Of a DNA stretch of 33,505 bases, positions 22,992-31,801 are shown in pieces (the stretch's first letter is position 1; each line of letters begins with the position of its first letter). The position numbers and the translations under genes are program-made. Under the pieces are notes generated by a model. That model did no database searches, was not told the DNA's origin, and was given only the letters and a program-made list of their open reading frames with translations. Origin of the DNA: Xenorhabdus indica (GTDB lineage: Bacteria; Pseudomonadota; Gammaproteobacteria; Enterobacterales; Enterobacteriaceae); the NCBI RefSeq assembly GCF_014467235.1, contig NZ_NKHP01000030.1, positions 1-33,505 on the forward strand. Reading direction: 5' to 3'.

Positions 22992-25475
22992 ATGAAAAAT
23001 AGAAGAACATTGCTTTCTATTTTAATTGGCACTGCTGTTTTTAGTGGTGAATCATTAGCTACAGAGTGTGGCTTTGTAATAGAAAGAATGCACAATAATA
23101 ATTGTGTTGTTACAAATGGTTCAGGAGGTGAATTCATGGCGGGATATTCCCGCGAAGCTAAATTACAAGGAATGAGTAATAATGGTTTGATGATGAATGG
23201 GATTATTTCTGATAAGAATTTCATATTGTATGGTGGCAATACCGTGGCAGTACATGGTGATAAGGTCATTGGAAATAATAATGTGTTTATTAATGATAGT
23301 GAAATGGGAGGGGTAACATCATCAGGTGCCTACGTTTATTCAGGGAATAGCCTTTATGCCAGAGAGAATAAAGTATTATTAAATGGAGTAAAAGTTAATG
23401 GTAAGTCTGATTTAACAGGAACGTACACTACAGGTAGCGCTGATTCTACAATAGAAGATTCTGTTGTTTCGGTCAGAAACTCACATCTAATGAAAGAGGC
23501 TGAGATACGGGGGGCTTATGGTGGAGATAGCCCTAAAAACAATGCTTTTTTGAAGAATAATTTGATTGATATTGAGCAATCACAGTTTGATAAATACGTC
23601 CTATTGTTAGGAGGTTATGCAACTAACATAGGTAATGCAGATTTAATTGATAATAAAACCAATATCAGCAACTCTATTTTTAATGGTTATACAAGAATTT
23701 ATGGAGCAATGAATTTAGCTAAATATGGTCTTAATAAAAATAACATAATTAATATTAAGAAGTCCGTTTTTAATTCTTTAACTGAAATTACTGGTTTGCT
23801 CTCTACTCAGGCATCCATTGATAAACCTGTTGCGATATATTTAGAAGATGTGGTTTTTAATTCTAATGCAGATATACTAGGTGTTAGTGTATTGACACCT
23901 AAAAATATCAATGGGGTAAATATGACCCTAGTGGGTAATGTCGTGTTTAAGTCTCCTGAAAATTCATCAATTGAGTCAGGTAGATCTTTTGGAGGACGTG
24001 ATAAGTTAACAGGTAATGTATTTAATTTTCAAGCTAATCCTTTGAAGATAAGGTCGGTTTCAGGGTTTGAAAAATATAATTTTTACCTGAATGAAAATAT
24101 TAAACAAGGAGATGTTTTATTAGACACAATCGAGCCAATCGATGTGAAGAAGTCAACAGTAACAGTTGATGGTATTCATAAAAATTCGAAACTGGTAAGT
24201 GGTGGTAAGGCAACATTAATGGGCAATATTACTGGAGATGCGGAGTTTATTGATTCCGAAGTGACTTTAGGAACAGCTTCCTTAATTCTCTTGTCATTGA
24301 AACAACAGAAAGCAGAGAATGGTTCTGAATCTATTGTGGTTAATGTCATCCCAAGGCATCCTGAGCCAGAACCGAAACCCAAGCCTGAGCCAAAACCGGA
24401 ACCGACACCAGAGCCGAAGCCAGAACCCAAGCCTGAGCCAAAACCAGAACCGATACCAGAGCCGAAGCCGGAACCCAAGCCTGAGCCAAAACTGGAACCG
24501 ACACCAGAGCCGAAGCCGGAACCCAAGTCTGAGACAAAATCAGAGCCAACACCTGATCTGGAACCAGAATTAAATCCGCAGACAACAGCTTATTTATCTG
24601 GACGGAATGCTGGAATTTTAGTTGTTAATGATAGTTTGGTGACAAAAGTAGAACTAAAAGGCATGGACATTGAGCCTTTTGTGTTAGTTGAATCAGGTAA
24701 AAACCGTTTTAATGTGGGGAAAAAGCTGAATTTAATAGCAACTAATTTATTAGTAGGGAATGCTATTTATTCTAATAAAATGAGTTCCTCATTAGGTGTT
24801 TTTTTTGAAACTGGCAGTGCATCATATACTTCATTCAATCAAAGCCGTTTGCCAGTGATTAAAGGAAAAGGAAATGTTAATTATCGTGGTGCAGGTGTTT
24901 TAGTACAAAGTAATGCTTTTGAAGATTTGGTAATTACAGGTTCTCTAAGAGGTGGAAAGCTGAATTATGACTTCAAATCACAAGATTTTGGAGTAAACCA
25001 GAATATCATGAGCCAATATAATAGCGATTCATTATATCTTGGAACTCATATTGAGATTGATAAAAAAGCTAAGCTTAGTAACACAAGAAGTTTAACTGTC
25101 CATGGTGATTATCAATATGCACATATTAACCATGATAAGGCGGGAATTAAAACTGTACTGGGTAATGAAAATATTAAGTTTGATGCAATTAACTCTCATA
25201 AAGTTAAGGTAGGGGCAATATTACATAATAAAATTACGGAAAATGTAACCTTAAATACTGGAGTGGGTTATCAGTATGAGTTTGATGGTAAATCAAAAGG
25301 AACTATCGAAGGAATGAAAATTCGAGATTTATCTTCAAAAGGTGGGAGTGGATTTGCATCAATGGGTATCGGTTTTGGTGAGCAGTCTAATTTTAGTGGG
25401 GAGTTTAAATTCACAGGTTATATTGGAGAAAAACAAGGCGTTAACGGTTTGTTTAATATTAAATATAGATTTTGA
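22992..25475 (+). CDS. Autotransporter-like surface protein with Pro-Glu-Lys repeat
   Basis: Encodes 827 residues. A signal peptide (about 1-24) is followed by a passenger of about 430 residues rich in Asn, Gly, Val and Ile with repeating NN...I/V patterns that fit a beta-helix. A Pro-rich spacer of PEPKP/PEPTP repeats follows at about 457-526, built from 48-bp DNA repeats. The last 290 or so residues look like an outer-membrane beta barrel ending in the aromatic FNIKYRF. This is the layout of a type V autotransporter. It sits inside the transfer region between the PFL_4707-position gene and PFL_4709, under leader copy 3, with its own terminator. It may be an adhesin helping mating contact, or unrelated cargo. 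Confidence 0.75.
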   Translation: MKNRRTLLSILIGTAVFSGESLATECGFVIERMHNNNCVVTNGSGGEFMAGYSREAKLQGMSNNGLMMNGIISDKNFILYGGNTVAVHGDKVIGNNNVFINDSEMGGVTSSGAYVYSGNSLYARENKVLLNGVKVNGKSDLTGTYTTGSADSTIEDSVVSVRNSHLMKEAEIRGAYGGDSPKNNAFLKNNLIDIEQSQFDKYVLLLGGYATNIGNADLIDNKTNISNSIFNGYTRIYGAMNLAKYGLNKNNIINIKKSVFNSLTEITGLLSTQASIDKPVAIYLEDVVFNSNADILGVSVLTPKNINGVNMTLVGNVVFKSPENSSIESGRSFGGRDKLTGNVFNFQANPLKIRSVSGFEKYNFYLNENIKQGDVLLDTIEPIDVKKSTVTVDGIHKNSKLVSGGKATLMGNITGDAEFIDSEVTLGTASLILLSLKQQKAENGSESIVVNVIPRHPEPEPKPKPEPKPEPTPEPKPEPKPEPKPEPIPEPKPEPKPEPKLEPTPEPKPEPKSETKSEPTPDLEPELNPQTTAYLSGRNAGILVVNDSLVTKVELKGMDIEPFVLVESGKNRFNVGKKLNLIATNLLVGNAIYSNKMSSSLGVFFETGSASYTSFNQSRLPVIKGKGNVNYRGAGVLVQSNAFEDLVITGSLRGGKLNYDFKSQDFGVNQNIMSQYNSDSLYLGTHIEIDKKAKLSNTRSLTVHGDYQYAHINHDKAGIKTVLGNENIKFDAINSHKVKVGAILHNKITENVTLNTGVGYQYEFDGKSKGTIEGMKIRDLSSKGGSGFASMGIGFGEQSNFSGEFKFTGYIGEKQGVNGLFNIKYRF
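24378..24545 (+). repeat. 48-bp tandem repeat encoding PEPKP spacer
   Basis: Three near-identical 48-base units begin at 24378, 24426 and 24474, each starting CCCAAGCCTGAGCCAAAA. A diverged fourth starts at 24522. The unit length is a multiple of three, so copy-number change keeps the frame and alters spacer length only. Confidence 0.85.
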
Positions 25476-25509
25476 TAGTTAGGTATTCAAAATACCAGAT
25501 TGCTTTTTC

Positions 25510-25551
25510 ACTTCACTCCTTACTTACTACACAGCAAGGAGTGAAGTTTCT
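25510..25551 (+). terminator. Terminator after the autotransporter gene
   Basis: ACTTCACTCCTT (25510-25521) pairs perfectly with AAGGAGTGAAGT (25536-25547) over 12 bases and is followed by TTCTTTA. This is a good intrinsic terminator shape. It isolates the autotransporter gene from the transfer genes that resume at 25687. Confidence 0.75.
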
Positions 25552-25686
25552 TTATATGGTATATTTATTTGATTTTAAATCGTTTTTTTTGAAAAAAATT
25601 ATAATTATTGGATTATGAATTGTTTACTGATTTTGTTAGAAAGTTATTGCAACCTTATCCTAATTTAATGGATGAGGACATTTCTA

Positions 25687-26106
25687 ATGAAAAAGCGGTG
25701 CTCATTGCTTGTTAGTTTTATCGTAATAGTTTTGACATCAACTGTTCAAGCGTCAACTGTCATTTATACCGATCATCAAAATCCACCAAATAAAATTGAC
25801 TCCAGAAAAGATATTAAAATTGTTTGGCTTGATGCTCCTGATGCACTTTCAGAAGATTGGTTTCGTTCTATGAATGTTTCTGTGAATGCAGATAACGCTT
25901 CTTTGATAACTAAATTATTACAGTCACCAGAATGGCGGGAAAAAGAGCGGGATATGGTAACAGCATATCAAGGAATTACCCGTGCCTGGGAACTTGGGAT
26001 AAAAAAATATCCAGCCGTTGTAATAGATGATCGTTATGTTGTGTATGGCAGTACTGATATTACTCATGCTCAAACCTTGGTAGATACGTATCGTAGGGGG
26101 AGATAA
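25687..26106 (+). CDS. TIGR03757 / DUF1525 transfer protein (PFL_4709)
   Basis: Encodes 139 residues from ATG 25687. This start has GAGG nine bases upstream; an ATG five codons earlier overlaps that site and is unlikely. A signal peptide ends in TVQA (about residue 22). The mature part contains VIYTDHQNPP and KKYPAVVIDDRYVVYGSTDITHA, the conserved thioredoxin-like end shared with TrbC/TraW-type proteins. It is a periplasmic protein involved in pilus assembly in analogous systems. It resumes the transfer genes after the autotransporter insertion. Confidence 0.85.
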   Translation: MKKRCSLLVSFIVIVLTSTVQASTVIYTDHQNPPNKIDSRKDIKIVWLDAPDALSEDWFRSMNVSVNADNASLITKLLQSPEWREKERDMVTAYQGITRAWELGIKKYPAVVIDDRYVVYGSTDITHAQTLVDTYRRGR

Positions 26107-26109
26107 TTA

Positions 26110-27087
26110 ATGAAAAGGCAGACTTCAGTGAGATTGAAACTATTGGTTGTTTCTATGTTACTGGGCGTAGTTAATACTCCACAGGCGGTTGCTAGTATTA
26201 ATAGTGTTACTCTTGTAGCCAGTTCTATATCGCCATCATGTATTAGTTGGCGGGTAAAAGGGATCTGCTATTGGCTGTTCTGCACTCCTTGGGGGTGTAA
26301 AGTAAGAACTTCAGTAAAGGTAGAACATTTTATTCCAGAAGCTGTAGTATCCGCATACAATGCACCAGGCGGAAATCCATGGGTAGAAATGTCTATGATA
26401 AGTGGAGCCTCTGGAGGTTTGGAAAATACGGTTACAGGGGCATTGTCTGGTGTATCTGCGGGAGGTGGACATAATGAGCAGAAAATATCAAAGAGGAAGA
26501 ATAATCTACATTTTAAATATGCTGATGCGATTGGGCATCCTGGATCATCTTTAATTGGAAATAGTATCCCCGGGTATTCTTGTAGTGGTGCTGCAACGCC
26601 GTTATATCCCTATTTTCTTAGTACATTAGATAGCTTTCCGTGGCGTTCAGGCATCCCTGAAACTTTATATCCTGAAGCTCTTATTCCTGGCAAGAGAGAG
26701 ATTGGATCACAATATACAGGAAATATGTGGGGAAATGTTTATCCTCGCAGTGGTTTTGTTACACAACAAGATGATTATAAAGCTGCGGCGGTCGTAGCTC
26801 AGCGTGTCGCTGATATTATAACTCGCACAGGCCAGCCCCATTTTTATTCTCCCCTAAAAGCAAATAGAAAGCCTGGTTATTGGCCTCCTGATCCAGTTCA
26901 AGAAAATACAGGTACTAAAAATCATAAATGGCAGAGATTATCTCCTCAACTTAGTAATAGCTGTGCTGTTTTCCCTGATAAAACGGGGATAGTTGCTGAA
27001 AATGGTAATTACGCTTGGGCGCTTTGGCAACCATATAGTTGTTGTAAACGTCGTGGACAGAAATTTCTGAGTAGTACTAATTTTTAA
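26110..27087 (+). CDS. TraU-like transfer protein (TIGR03756, PFL_4710)
   Basis: Encodes 325 residues with GGGGAG upstream. A signal peptide ends near QAVA (about residue 28). SPSCISWRVKGICYWLFCTPWGCKVRTSVKVEHFIPEAVVS near the N-terminus and many Cys residues spread along the chain match TraU-type proteins needed for mating-pair formation and DNA transfer. It lies between PFL_4709 and PFL_4711 with three- and 13-base gaps, as in the ICE class. No damage is seen. Confidence 0.87.
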   Translation: MKRQTSVRLKLLVVSMLLGVVNTPQAVASINSVTLVASSISPSCISWRVKGICYWLFCTPWGCKVRTSVKVEHFIPEAVVSAYNAPGGNPWVEMSMISGASGGLENTVTGALSGVSAGGGHNEQKISKRKNNLHFKYADAIGHPGSSLIGNSIPGYSCSGAATPLYPYFLSTLDSFPWRSGIPETLYPEALIPGKREIGSQYTGNMWGNVYPRSGFVTQQDDYKAAAVVAQRVADIITRTGQPHFYSPLKANRKPGYWPPDPVQENTGTKNHKWQRLSPQLSNSCAVFPDKTGIVAENGNYAWALWQPYSCCKRRGQKFLSSTNF

Positions 27088-27100
27088 GGGAAAAACAAAA

Positions 27101-28513
27101 ATGAATAAGAAAATTATTTCACAATCTGTATTGATGGGTATTTTATTTATTTCGTATTCTTCTTTTGCTTGGGAAGATAATAAAATCGGCTACGGTAAAA
27201 ATATAAGTGGCGCTGTATCAGATAAATTGTTTTATACAATTGGAGGGGGCACTGTTTTATCTCAACCACCTAACCGAAGTACTATGCAGCGTGTGGGAAT
27301 AGGTATGGGATGGTCCAATGATTTGATGTGTGGAAATTTTGATTTAAAAACTACCGTTAATAACCAATTAAACGGTATTACAAATGGATTCAAAAATTTA
27401 ATGGGGGAGGTTATTCAAGGGGCAACAGGAGCTGTAGCAAGTCTTCCTGGGTTAATCATTCAGCGAGCTAACCCTGGATTGTACGAAATGCTGACTAATG
27501 GAGTTCTACAGGCTAATGTTGCTTTTGATAAGGCACAATTTAACTGTCAAAACCTATCTAAACGAATGATGGATTTTTCTGATAATAGTAGGTGGTCACA
27601 AGCGGCTGTTATGGAAGAGTCAAAAACAATCGTGAATCAAGGTAGCAGTGATGCTGTTCGGACAAACAACCAGCTTAATAGTGCTAAAGGAGAGGCTGGA
27701 ATCCCTTGGGTTGGTGGACAAAAACGAGGAGGAAAAGGGCAAAAGGCTATCCAACCAACACGTGATCTGGCTAAGGCTGGTTTTAATATGATGAATCATT
27801 TACCAGTAAACAGTAATCAAACTATTTCTACAAGTCAGTGTACAGGGGGAGCCTGTCAGAGATTTAAAAATAGTGAAGAAGCCGCACAAACTGTTGTGAA
27901 AATTTTGGGTGATCAATCAATTCGTACTTGTACAGACACCAGTCAATGTGCAGATGGAACAGCAGAAAATCAGCCTGGAAGTAGTGTAGCTGGAACTGGA
28001 TTTGCACCAGTGATTGAAAAGACAGCTAAAGATAACCAAGAACAATTAGTTAAATTGGTCAACGGTAATATTGCTCCAACAACTGAAAATTTATCTAAGT
28101 TAAAAACGGGTAGCTTAGTAGTTACACGAGGTGTTATTCAATCATTAAGGCGAGATCCTGACAATGGCGCATTAGTACAGCGTTTGGCAGGTGAGTTAGC
28201 CATGGCAGACACAATTGAATTAGCGTTAACCATGCGCAGGATGCTAATGACCGGACAATCAGAACCTAATGCGGCGAATTTGTCACAAGCTGTCAAAGAG
28301 AGTGATCGCCGGATTGATATTCTTGATCGTGAAATTAATGCGCTAAAAAATGAAATGGAATTACGAAGAGAAATTTCTAATAACACTGTTTTGACTATTA
28401 TTGAGCGCGACCATCAACGAACCTTAGCTAACCCACAAACTCAATCTCAGGATAACACAGATAATCGAGTAAATTCATTAGGTATTCCTGCTATGGAAGG
28501 AAATAAAAAATGA
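27101..28513 (+). CDS. TIGR03755 transfer protein (PFL_4711)
   Basis: Encodes 470 residues with AAGGGA upstream. A signal peptide ends in SSFA (about residue 23). The mature part starts WEDNKIGYGKNISGAVSDKLFYTIGGG, followed by a Cys-containing GWSNDLMCGNFDLKTTVNNQLNG region and a helical C-terminal half (LDREINALKNEMELRREIS). This matches the PFL_4711 family, a periplasmic protein of mating-pair formation. The stop overlaps the following start (ATGA). Confidence 0.87.
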   Translation: MNKKIISQSVLMGILFISYSSFAWEDNKIGYGKNISGAVSDKLFYTIGGGTVLSQPPNRSTMQRVGIGMGWSNDLMCGNFDLKTTVNNQLNGITNGFKNLMGEVIQGATGAVASLPGLIIQRANPGLYEMLTNGVLQANVAFDKAQFNCQNLSKRMMDFSDNSRWSQAAVMEESKTIVNQGSSDAVRTNNQLNSAKGEAGIPWVGGQKRGGKGQKAIQPTRDLAKAGFNMMNHLPVNSNQTISTSQCTGGACQRFKNSEEAAQTVVKILGDQSIRTCTDTSQCADGTAENQPGSSVAGTGFAPVIEKTAKDNQEQLVKLVNGNIAPTTENLSKLKTGSLVVTRGVIQSLRRDPDNGALVQRLAGELAMADTIELALTMRRMLMTGQSEPNAANLSQAVKESDRRIDILDREINALKNEMELRREISNNTVLTIIERDHQRTLANPQTQSQDNTDNRVNSLGIPAMEGNKK

Positions 28514-28824
28514 AAATTAAGCATTTTTTAAAATGGGCAATTTTTATTATCATTATAATGATGGGGCTATTATTTATCTCTCATTTAAGTTTGACTAATC
28601 ATGATTTAGCCAGAAGTTTTAATCAATTAATGTATCATCGGCGCTATTTTTATTTTTTATGGCGGGTGCTGATATATATATTGATAGGTGTTTTTTTATG
28701 GGATTTTTGGAGATCAGGAAAAGTACCTTTAGAAGGAAAACAACCGTTTAAACGTATTGTGTTAATGTGCGTGTTATTTGTCCTTGCTAATGAAATGATA
28801 ATTTGGACAAATAGCGGAGAGTAA
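28510..28824 (+). CDS. Small membrane protein between PFL_4711 and TraG
   Basis: Encodes 104 residues with three predicted membrane helices (about 8-25, 47-67 and 82-98) and basic loops (HRRYFYFLWR, KQPFKR). It overlaps PFL_4711 by four bases and precedes traG by two. ICEs of this class often have a small hydrophobic gene here. The function is unknown, though its place suggests an inner-membrane partner of TraG. Confidence 0.7.
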   Translation: MKIKHFLKWAIFIIIIMMGLLFISHLSLTNHDLARSFNQLMYHRRYFYFLWRVLIYILIGVFLWDFWRSGKVPLEGKQPFKRIVLMCVLFVLANEMIIWTNSGE

Positions 28825-28826
28825 TC

Positions 28827-30341
28827 ATGACCGCAAATAACTATCTTGAGTATTTTCTGACTCTTTTGGGTTGGATAATTAACAATGGCTTATGGAATAT
28901 ATTACTCAGTACAGGAATTTTTGTTGTGCCACTATTATTTAAAGTAGTGGGTATATGGCTAAAAGTACGTGAAGAAGGAGAAGATGAAGGGAATAAAGGA
29001 ACTTTATCTATTGTTCGCATTGAAAATGCAATTTATGGTGCTTTTGTTGTAATGATTTTTTGTTGTGTTCCGCTTTTTAATGTCAGTCTTAGTACTATGC
29101 AAATCGATTCGAGTAGGAGCAAATATTGTGGAACGTGGACAGCAGCAAAACCAGAAGACTCTGGTTATAGAGGTGCTATTTCATCTTTAGACGATAAAAC
29201 GGCTAAAGCGCCAATATGGTGGATGTTGATCCATAAATTATCTAAGGGGATTACTCAGGCTTCTGTTGTAACTATTCCATGCCGCCCAGACTTACGCCAG
29301 GTTCGTTTTGAAGTCCAGCATAGCTATATAAAAAACGGTGCGTTAGTCGCAGCATTACAGGATTTTACTAATGATTGTTATTCACTTGCATTATACGACT
29401 GGAAGAGTCAAGACCAAGGTAAAGAGTTGAATGAAAGTGTTTTGAGAGATGTAGAATGGCTAGGATCTCGAACATTTTTAAATGGGGCATACCAGATTTT
29501 GCAATCACGTACTCCAAGAGAGGGTTTTCCATGGGATTCTAAACGTGATGATGGTTATCCTAATACCGGAATAGGAGGATATCCGACTTGTGCTCAGTGG
29601 TGGTCAGATGAAAAAGTTGGATTGAGAAAATTAGTAACGGAGCAAGCTGAGCCGGGAATGTGGCTACGTGCAAAATCAGCCATAAGATTGATAAACGAAG
29701 ATTCAAAGGAGTTTCAAGAAGCTGTTATTCGCCGTTTAGTCAGCCCCGCCAGCTTACAAGTGTCTCAGGGCAATTCTGTATATATGGGATATGGTGGTAA
29801 TGCTGATTTCTTCACTATGACGAGTACGGCGACACGTGCTGGATCTATGGTAGGGCAAGTTATGGGATCATTAGCAATATTTCCAGCGCTAGACGCTATG
29901 CGGCAATCACTGCCTATGGTTCAGAGTTTATTGCTGATGGCTATATATGTAATGTTGCCTTTGATTTTAATGTTTTCAGCCTACGACTTTAAAACAGCAA
30001 TTACATTAACATTTGTGATTTTTGCCTTGAATTTCTTAACGTTCTGGTGGGAATTAGCCCGTTGGTTGGATAGCTGGATGATCGAAGCGTTATATAGCTC
30101 AGATACACATAGCCGCTGGAACTTGATGGGAATACAAAATACTTCAGATGACATTATTATCAACTTTGTCATGGGGTCAATGTTCTTAGTATTACCCGCA
30201 GTTTGGATGGGAGCTTTATCTTGGGCTGGAGTCAAAGTCGGTGGAATGTTGGAAAACGGAGCGATGCAAAGAGGAACTGCCGAAACTAAAAACGCGGGTG
30301 GTCAAGGTGGTCAAGCGATAGTTAATAAATTGAAAAAATGA
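28827..30341 (+). CDS. traG: TraG N-terminal-type mating-pair stabilisation protein
   Basis: Encodes 504 residues with GGAGAG upstream. Several membrane helices lie near the N-terminus (about 15-40 and 68-90) and in the C-terminal third (about 350-450). Between them is a large periplasmic domain with Cys pairs (SKYCGTW, CRPDLRQVRFEVQHSYIKNGALVAAL, YPTCAQWW). This is the TraG_N domain layout of F/SXT/ICE transfer systems. It ends the third transfer block. Confidence 0.85.
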   Translation: MTANNYLEYFLTLLGWIINNGLWNILLSTGIFVVPLLFKVVGIWLKVREEGEDEGNKGTLSIVRIENAIYGAFVVMIFCCVPLFNVSLSTMQIDSSRSKYCGTWTAAKPEDSGYRGAISSLDDKTAKAPIWWMLIHKLSKGITQASVVTIPCRPDLRQVRFEVQHSYIKNGALVAALQDFTNDCYSLALYDWKSQDQGKELNESVLRDVEWLGSRTFLNGAYQILQSRTPREGFPWDSKRDDGYPNTGIGGYPTCAQWWSDEKVGLRKLVTEQAEPGMWLRAKSAIRLINEDSKEFQEAVIRRLVSPASLQVSQGNSVYMGYGGNADFFTMTSTATRAGSMVGQVMGSLAIFPALDAMRQSLPMVQSLLLMAIYVMLPLILMFSAYDFKTAITLTFVIFALNFLTFWWELARWLDSWMIEALYSSDTHSRWNLMGIQNTSDDIIINFVMGSMFLVLPAVWMGALSWAGVKVGGMLENGAMQRGTAETKNAGGQGGQAIVNKLKK

Positions 30342-30390
30342 TTTTTCATAACTGACAATACCGAAATGTTTTAATAAGGTTCTAATCATC

Positions 30391-30837
30391 ATGTTGACAG
30401 AAAAAGAAAATAAAAAGCTTAATAAATGTCTTTTCCATTGTGTTGATATATCCGCAGATATAAGTCAATGTAGCTCGGAAGGTTTGGAGTTAAGAGGAAT
30501 TTTAAATAAAAAAATTAAAAGTAATAAAGCAATAGATATAGATGTTCATGATTTTTCAAAGTTACCTTGTTCATATCCAGTAATTGAAAATACTTTCAAA
30601 ACAGAAGAAACTATAGACGTTCTAAGAGTTTTTTGTATTGATCATGGTTACGATGCGCAGAGTCTTTATGAAAGAGAAGGTGTTTCATATTTTTCGGTAT
30701 TTGCTTCAGTAGTTGATTTTATTCGTTACTTTGCTTGTATTAAGTGTGATGAAGTTAATCGATTTATTGATAAAATAGATGGTAAAACAATAAGTTATTT
30801 TATGATTAGTTTTCCGATGGATATCGTTAAGGTGTAA
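30391..30837 (+). CDS. Orphan protein after traG
   Basis: Encodes 148 residues with AAGG upstream. It has no signal peptide or membrane helix, is rich in Lys, Ile and Asp and has seven Cys residues (for example KCLFHCVDI, DVLRVFCIDHGYD, YFACIKCDE). An alpha/beta pattern is likely, but no family is recognised. It follows traG by 49 bases on the same strand and may be co-transcribed. A large hairpin follows its stop. Confidence 0.5.
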   Translation: MLTEKENKKLNKCLFHCVDISADISQCSSEGLELRGILNKKIKSNKAIDIDVHDFSKLPCSYPVIENTFKTEETIDVLRVFCIDHGYDAQSLYEREGVSYFSVFASVVDFIRYFACIKCDEVNRFIDKIDGKTISYFMISFPMDIVKV

Positions 30838-30843
30838 TTTAAA

Positions 30844-30911
30844 TTTAGCTGCTTGCATTGGAAAAGAACGATGATTGCAAATATGACTCACTTTGAATGC
30901 AGGCAGCTAAA
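30844..30911. terminator. Long hairpin between convergent genes
   Basis: Arms 30844-30859 and 30896-30911 (TTTAGCTGCTTGCATT with AATGCAGGCAGCTAAA) pair over 16 bases with one G-U wobble and a 36-base loop. It lies seven bases after one stop and five before the next, so it may end both transcripts. The large loop is unusual for a terminator. Confidence 0.55.
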
Positions 30912-30916
30912 GGTTA

Positions 30917-31261
30917 CTATCTATCATTATGATCAATACTTCCATCAGGATAGTGATAACCATCCATCTCGTAATGTCCATGTTTCCAGGGACCCATATT
31001 AGGGAATATGTTTACTATAACAAAGAAAATAATTATTACTGATATAGTAATAATTATACTGAAACTTAGAATTGTTATAACAAATAAGCATAATGCAATT
31101 GCTGGAATATGACCGAGCCAAGCAGGGATGTTCAGAGATTTTGCTTTCTTAACAGTAGTTGCATCCCAAGCTTTTAGTTTTTTGAAAAACCATTTACAGA
31201 AATGTGCAGTATTTATTCCCCATTGTTCTCCACGTGACTCTGTTTTTGTTTTTTTCCTCAT
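30917..31261 (-). CDS. DUF3742-like small membrane protein
   Basis: Encodes 114 residues on the minus strand with GGGGG before its ATG. A basic N-terminal segment with a Trp/Phe/Lys-rich helix (FCKWFFKKLKAWD) leads to two adjacent membrane helices (about 50-90) and a Gly/His/Tyr-rich tail (GHYEMDGYHYPDGSIDHND). This layout is that of DUF3742 proteins, which often sit next to traG at the end of SPI-7/PFGI-1-type transfer regions, on either strand. The role is unknown. Confidence is moderate because the sequence is strongly diverged. Confidence 0.55.
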   Translation of the reverse strand: MRKKTKTESRGEQWGINTAHFCKWFFKKLKAWDATTVKKAKSLNIPAWLGHIPAIALCLFVITILSFSIIITISVIIIFFVIVNIFPNMGPWKHGHYEMDGYHYPDGSIDHNDR

Positions 31262-31801
31262 AATTACCCCCGTCTCTAACGTTCTTTTTCTACCTCAATA
31301 TGTTAGGTTAATTTTTGCTCGTTGTCCATGAGGTGGATTAGATCAATGAGAAGTTAGATAAATCAGATTATTGTTCTATGTGCCGAAAAAAGTATAGATT
31401 CTACTTTTAATGTTCTATTTTTTATTACAGACAGGTGACTGCTTTTATTTTTGCCATTTCATTGTTTTTATAGTTTTCAAAGAAGAAATTTGATTTTAAA
31501 TTGCATTTGTATGTGACTTTAAATGTATTTTAATTGTGTTTTAATGTGATGTTTTTTCCAAAAATAATGTTTGTAGGTTTTAAATATAATAATATTTTTT
31601 ATATAATGTATATTGACATTTATTTGTTTGAATGTAATCTGTCTTGGAAATCCCAGTAAAAATAGCCTTCTCATAAAGCGGTATTAGATATAAATGCTGT
31701 AATTTTTGTTTCTTTCGAAAAATAGTTAAAACCTATTGTTGAATACCACCCATAGGAGTGGTTATTCAGTTAAGAGTAAACTTTATAGAAAGGATAATAT
31801 A
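31262..31801. other. AT-rich gene-free region before the 505-residue protein
   Basis: About 540 bases, very AT-rich at 31440-31620, with no convincing gene. It contains the candidate promoter at 31613-31640 and, near 31740-31766, a hairpin (GAATACCAC paired with GTGGTTATTC, one bulge) in the putative 5' leader of the next gene. The bend-prone A/T tracts could bind H-NS-type proteins. Confidence 0.45.
31613..31640 (+). promoter_or_regulatory. Sigma70-like promoter for the 505-residue protein gene
   Basis: A perfect -35 TTGACA (31613-31618) and TAATCT (31635-31640) are 16 bases apart. Transcription from it would give a leader of about 155 bases before the ATG at 31802. Confidence 0.5.

Noticed and set aside
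24176..24526. Minus-strand Gly/Ser-repeat frame opposite the autotransporter spacer
   Set aside because: It is the mirror of the PEPKP-coding 48-bp repeat, has no ribosome binding site and the plus-strand protein explains the region.
24378..24545. Repeat series considered as a CRISPR array
   Set aside because: Units are contiguous with no spacers and lie inside a coding frame.
31736..31801. Earlier TTG start for the 505-residue protein
   Set aside because: It lacks a ribosome binding site and lies over the leader hairpin, while ATG 31802 has AAGGA at proper spacing.
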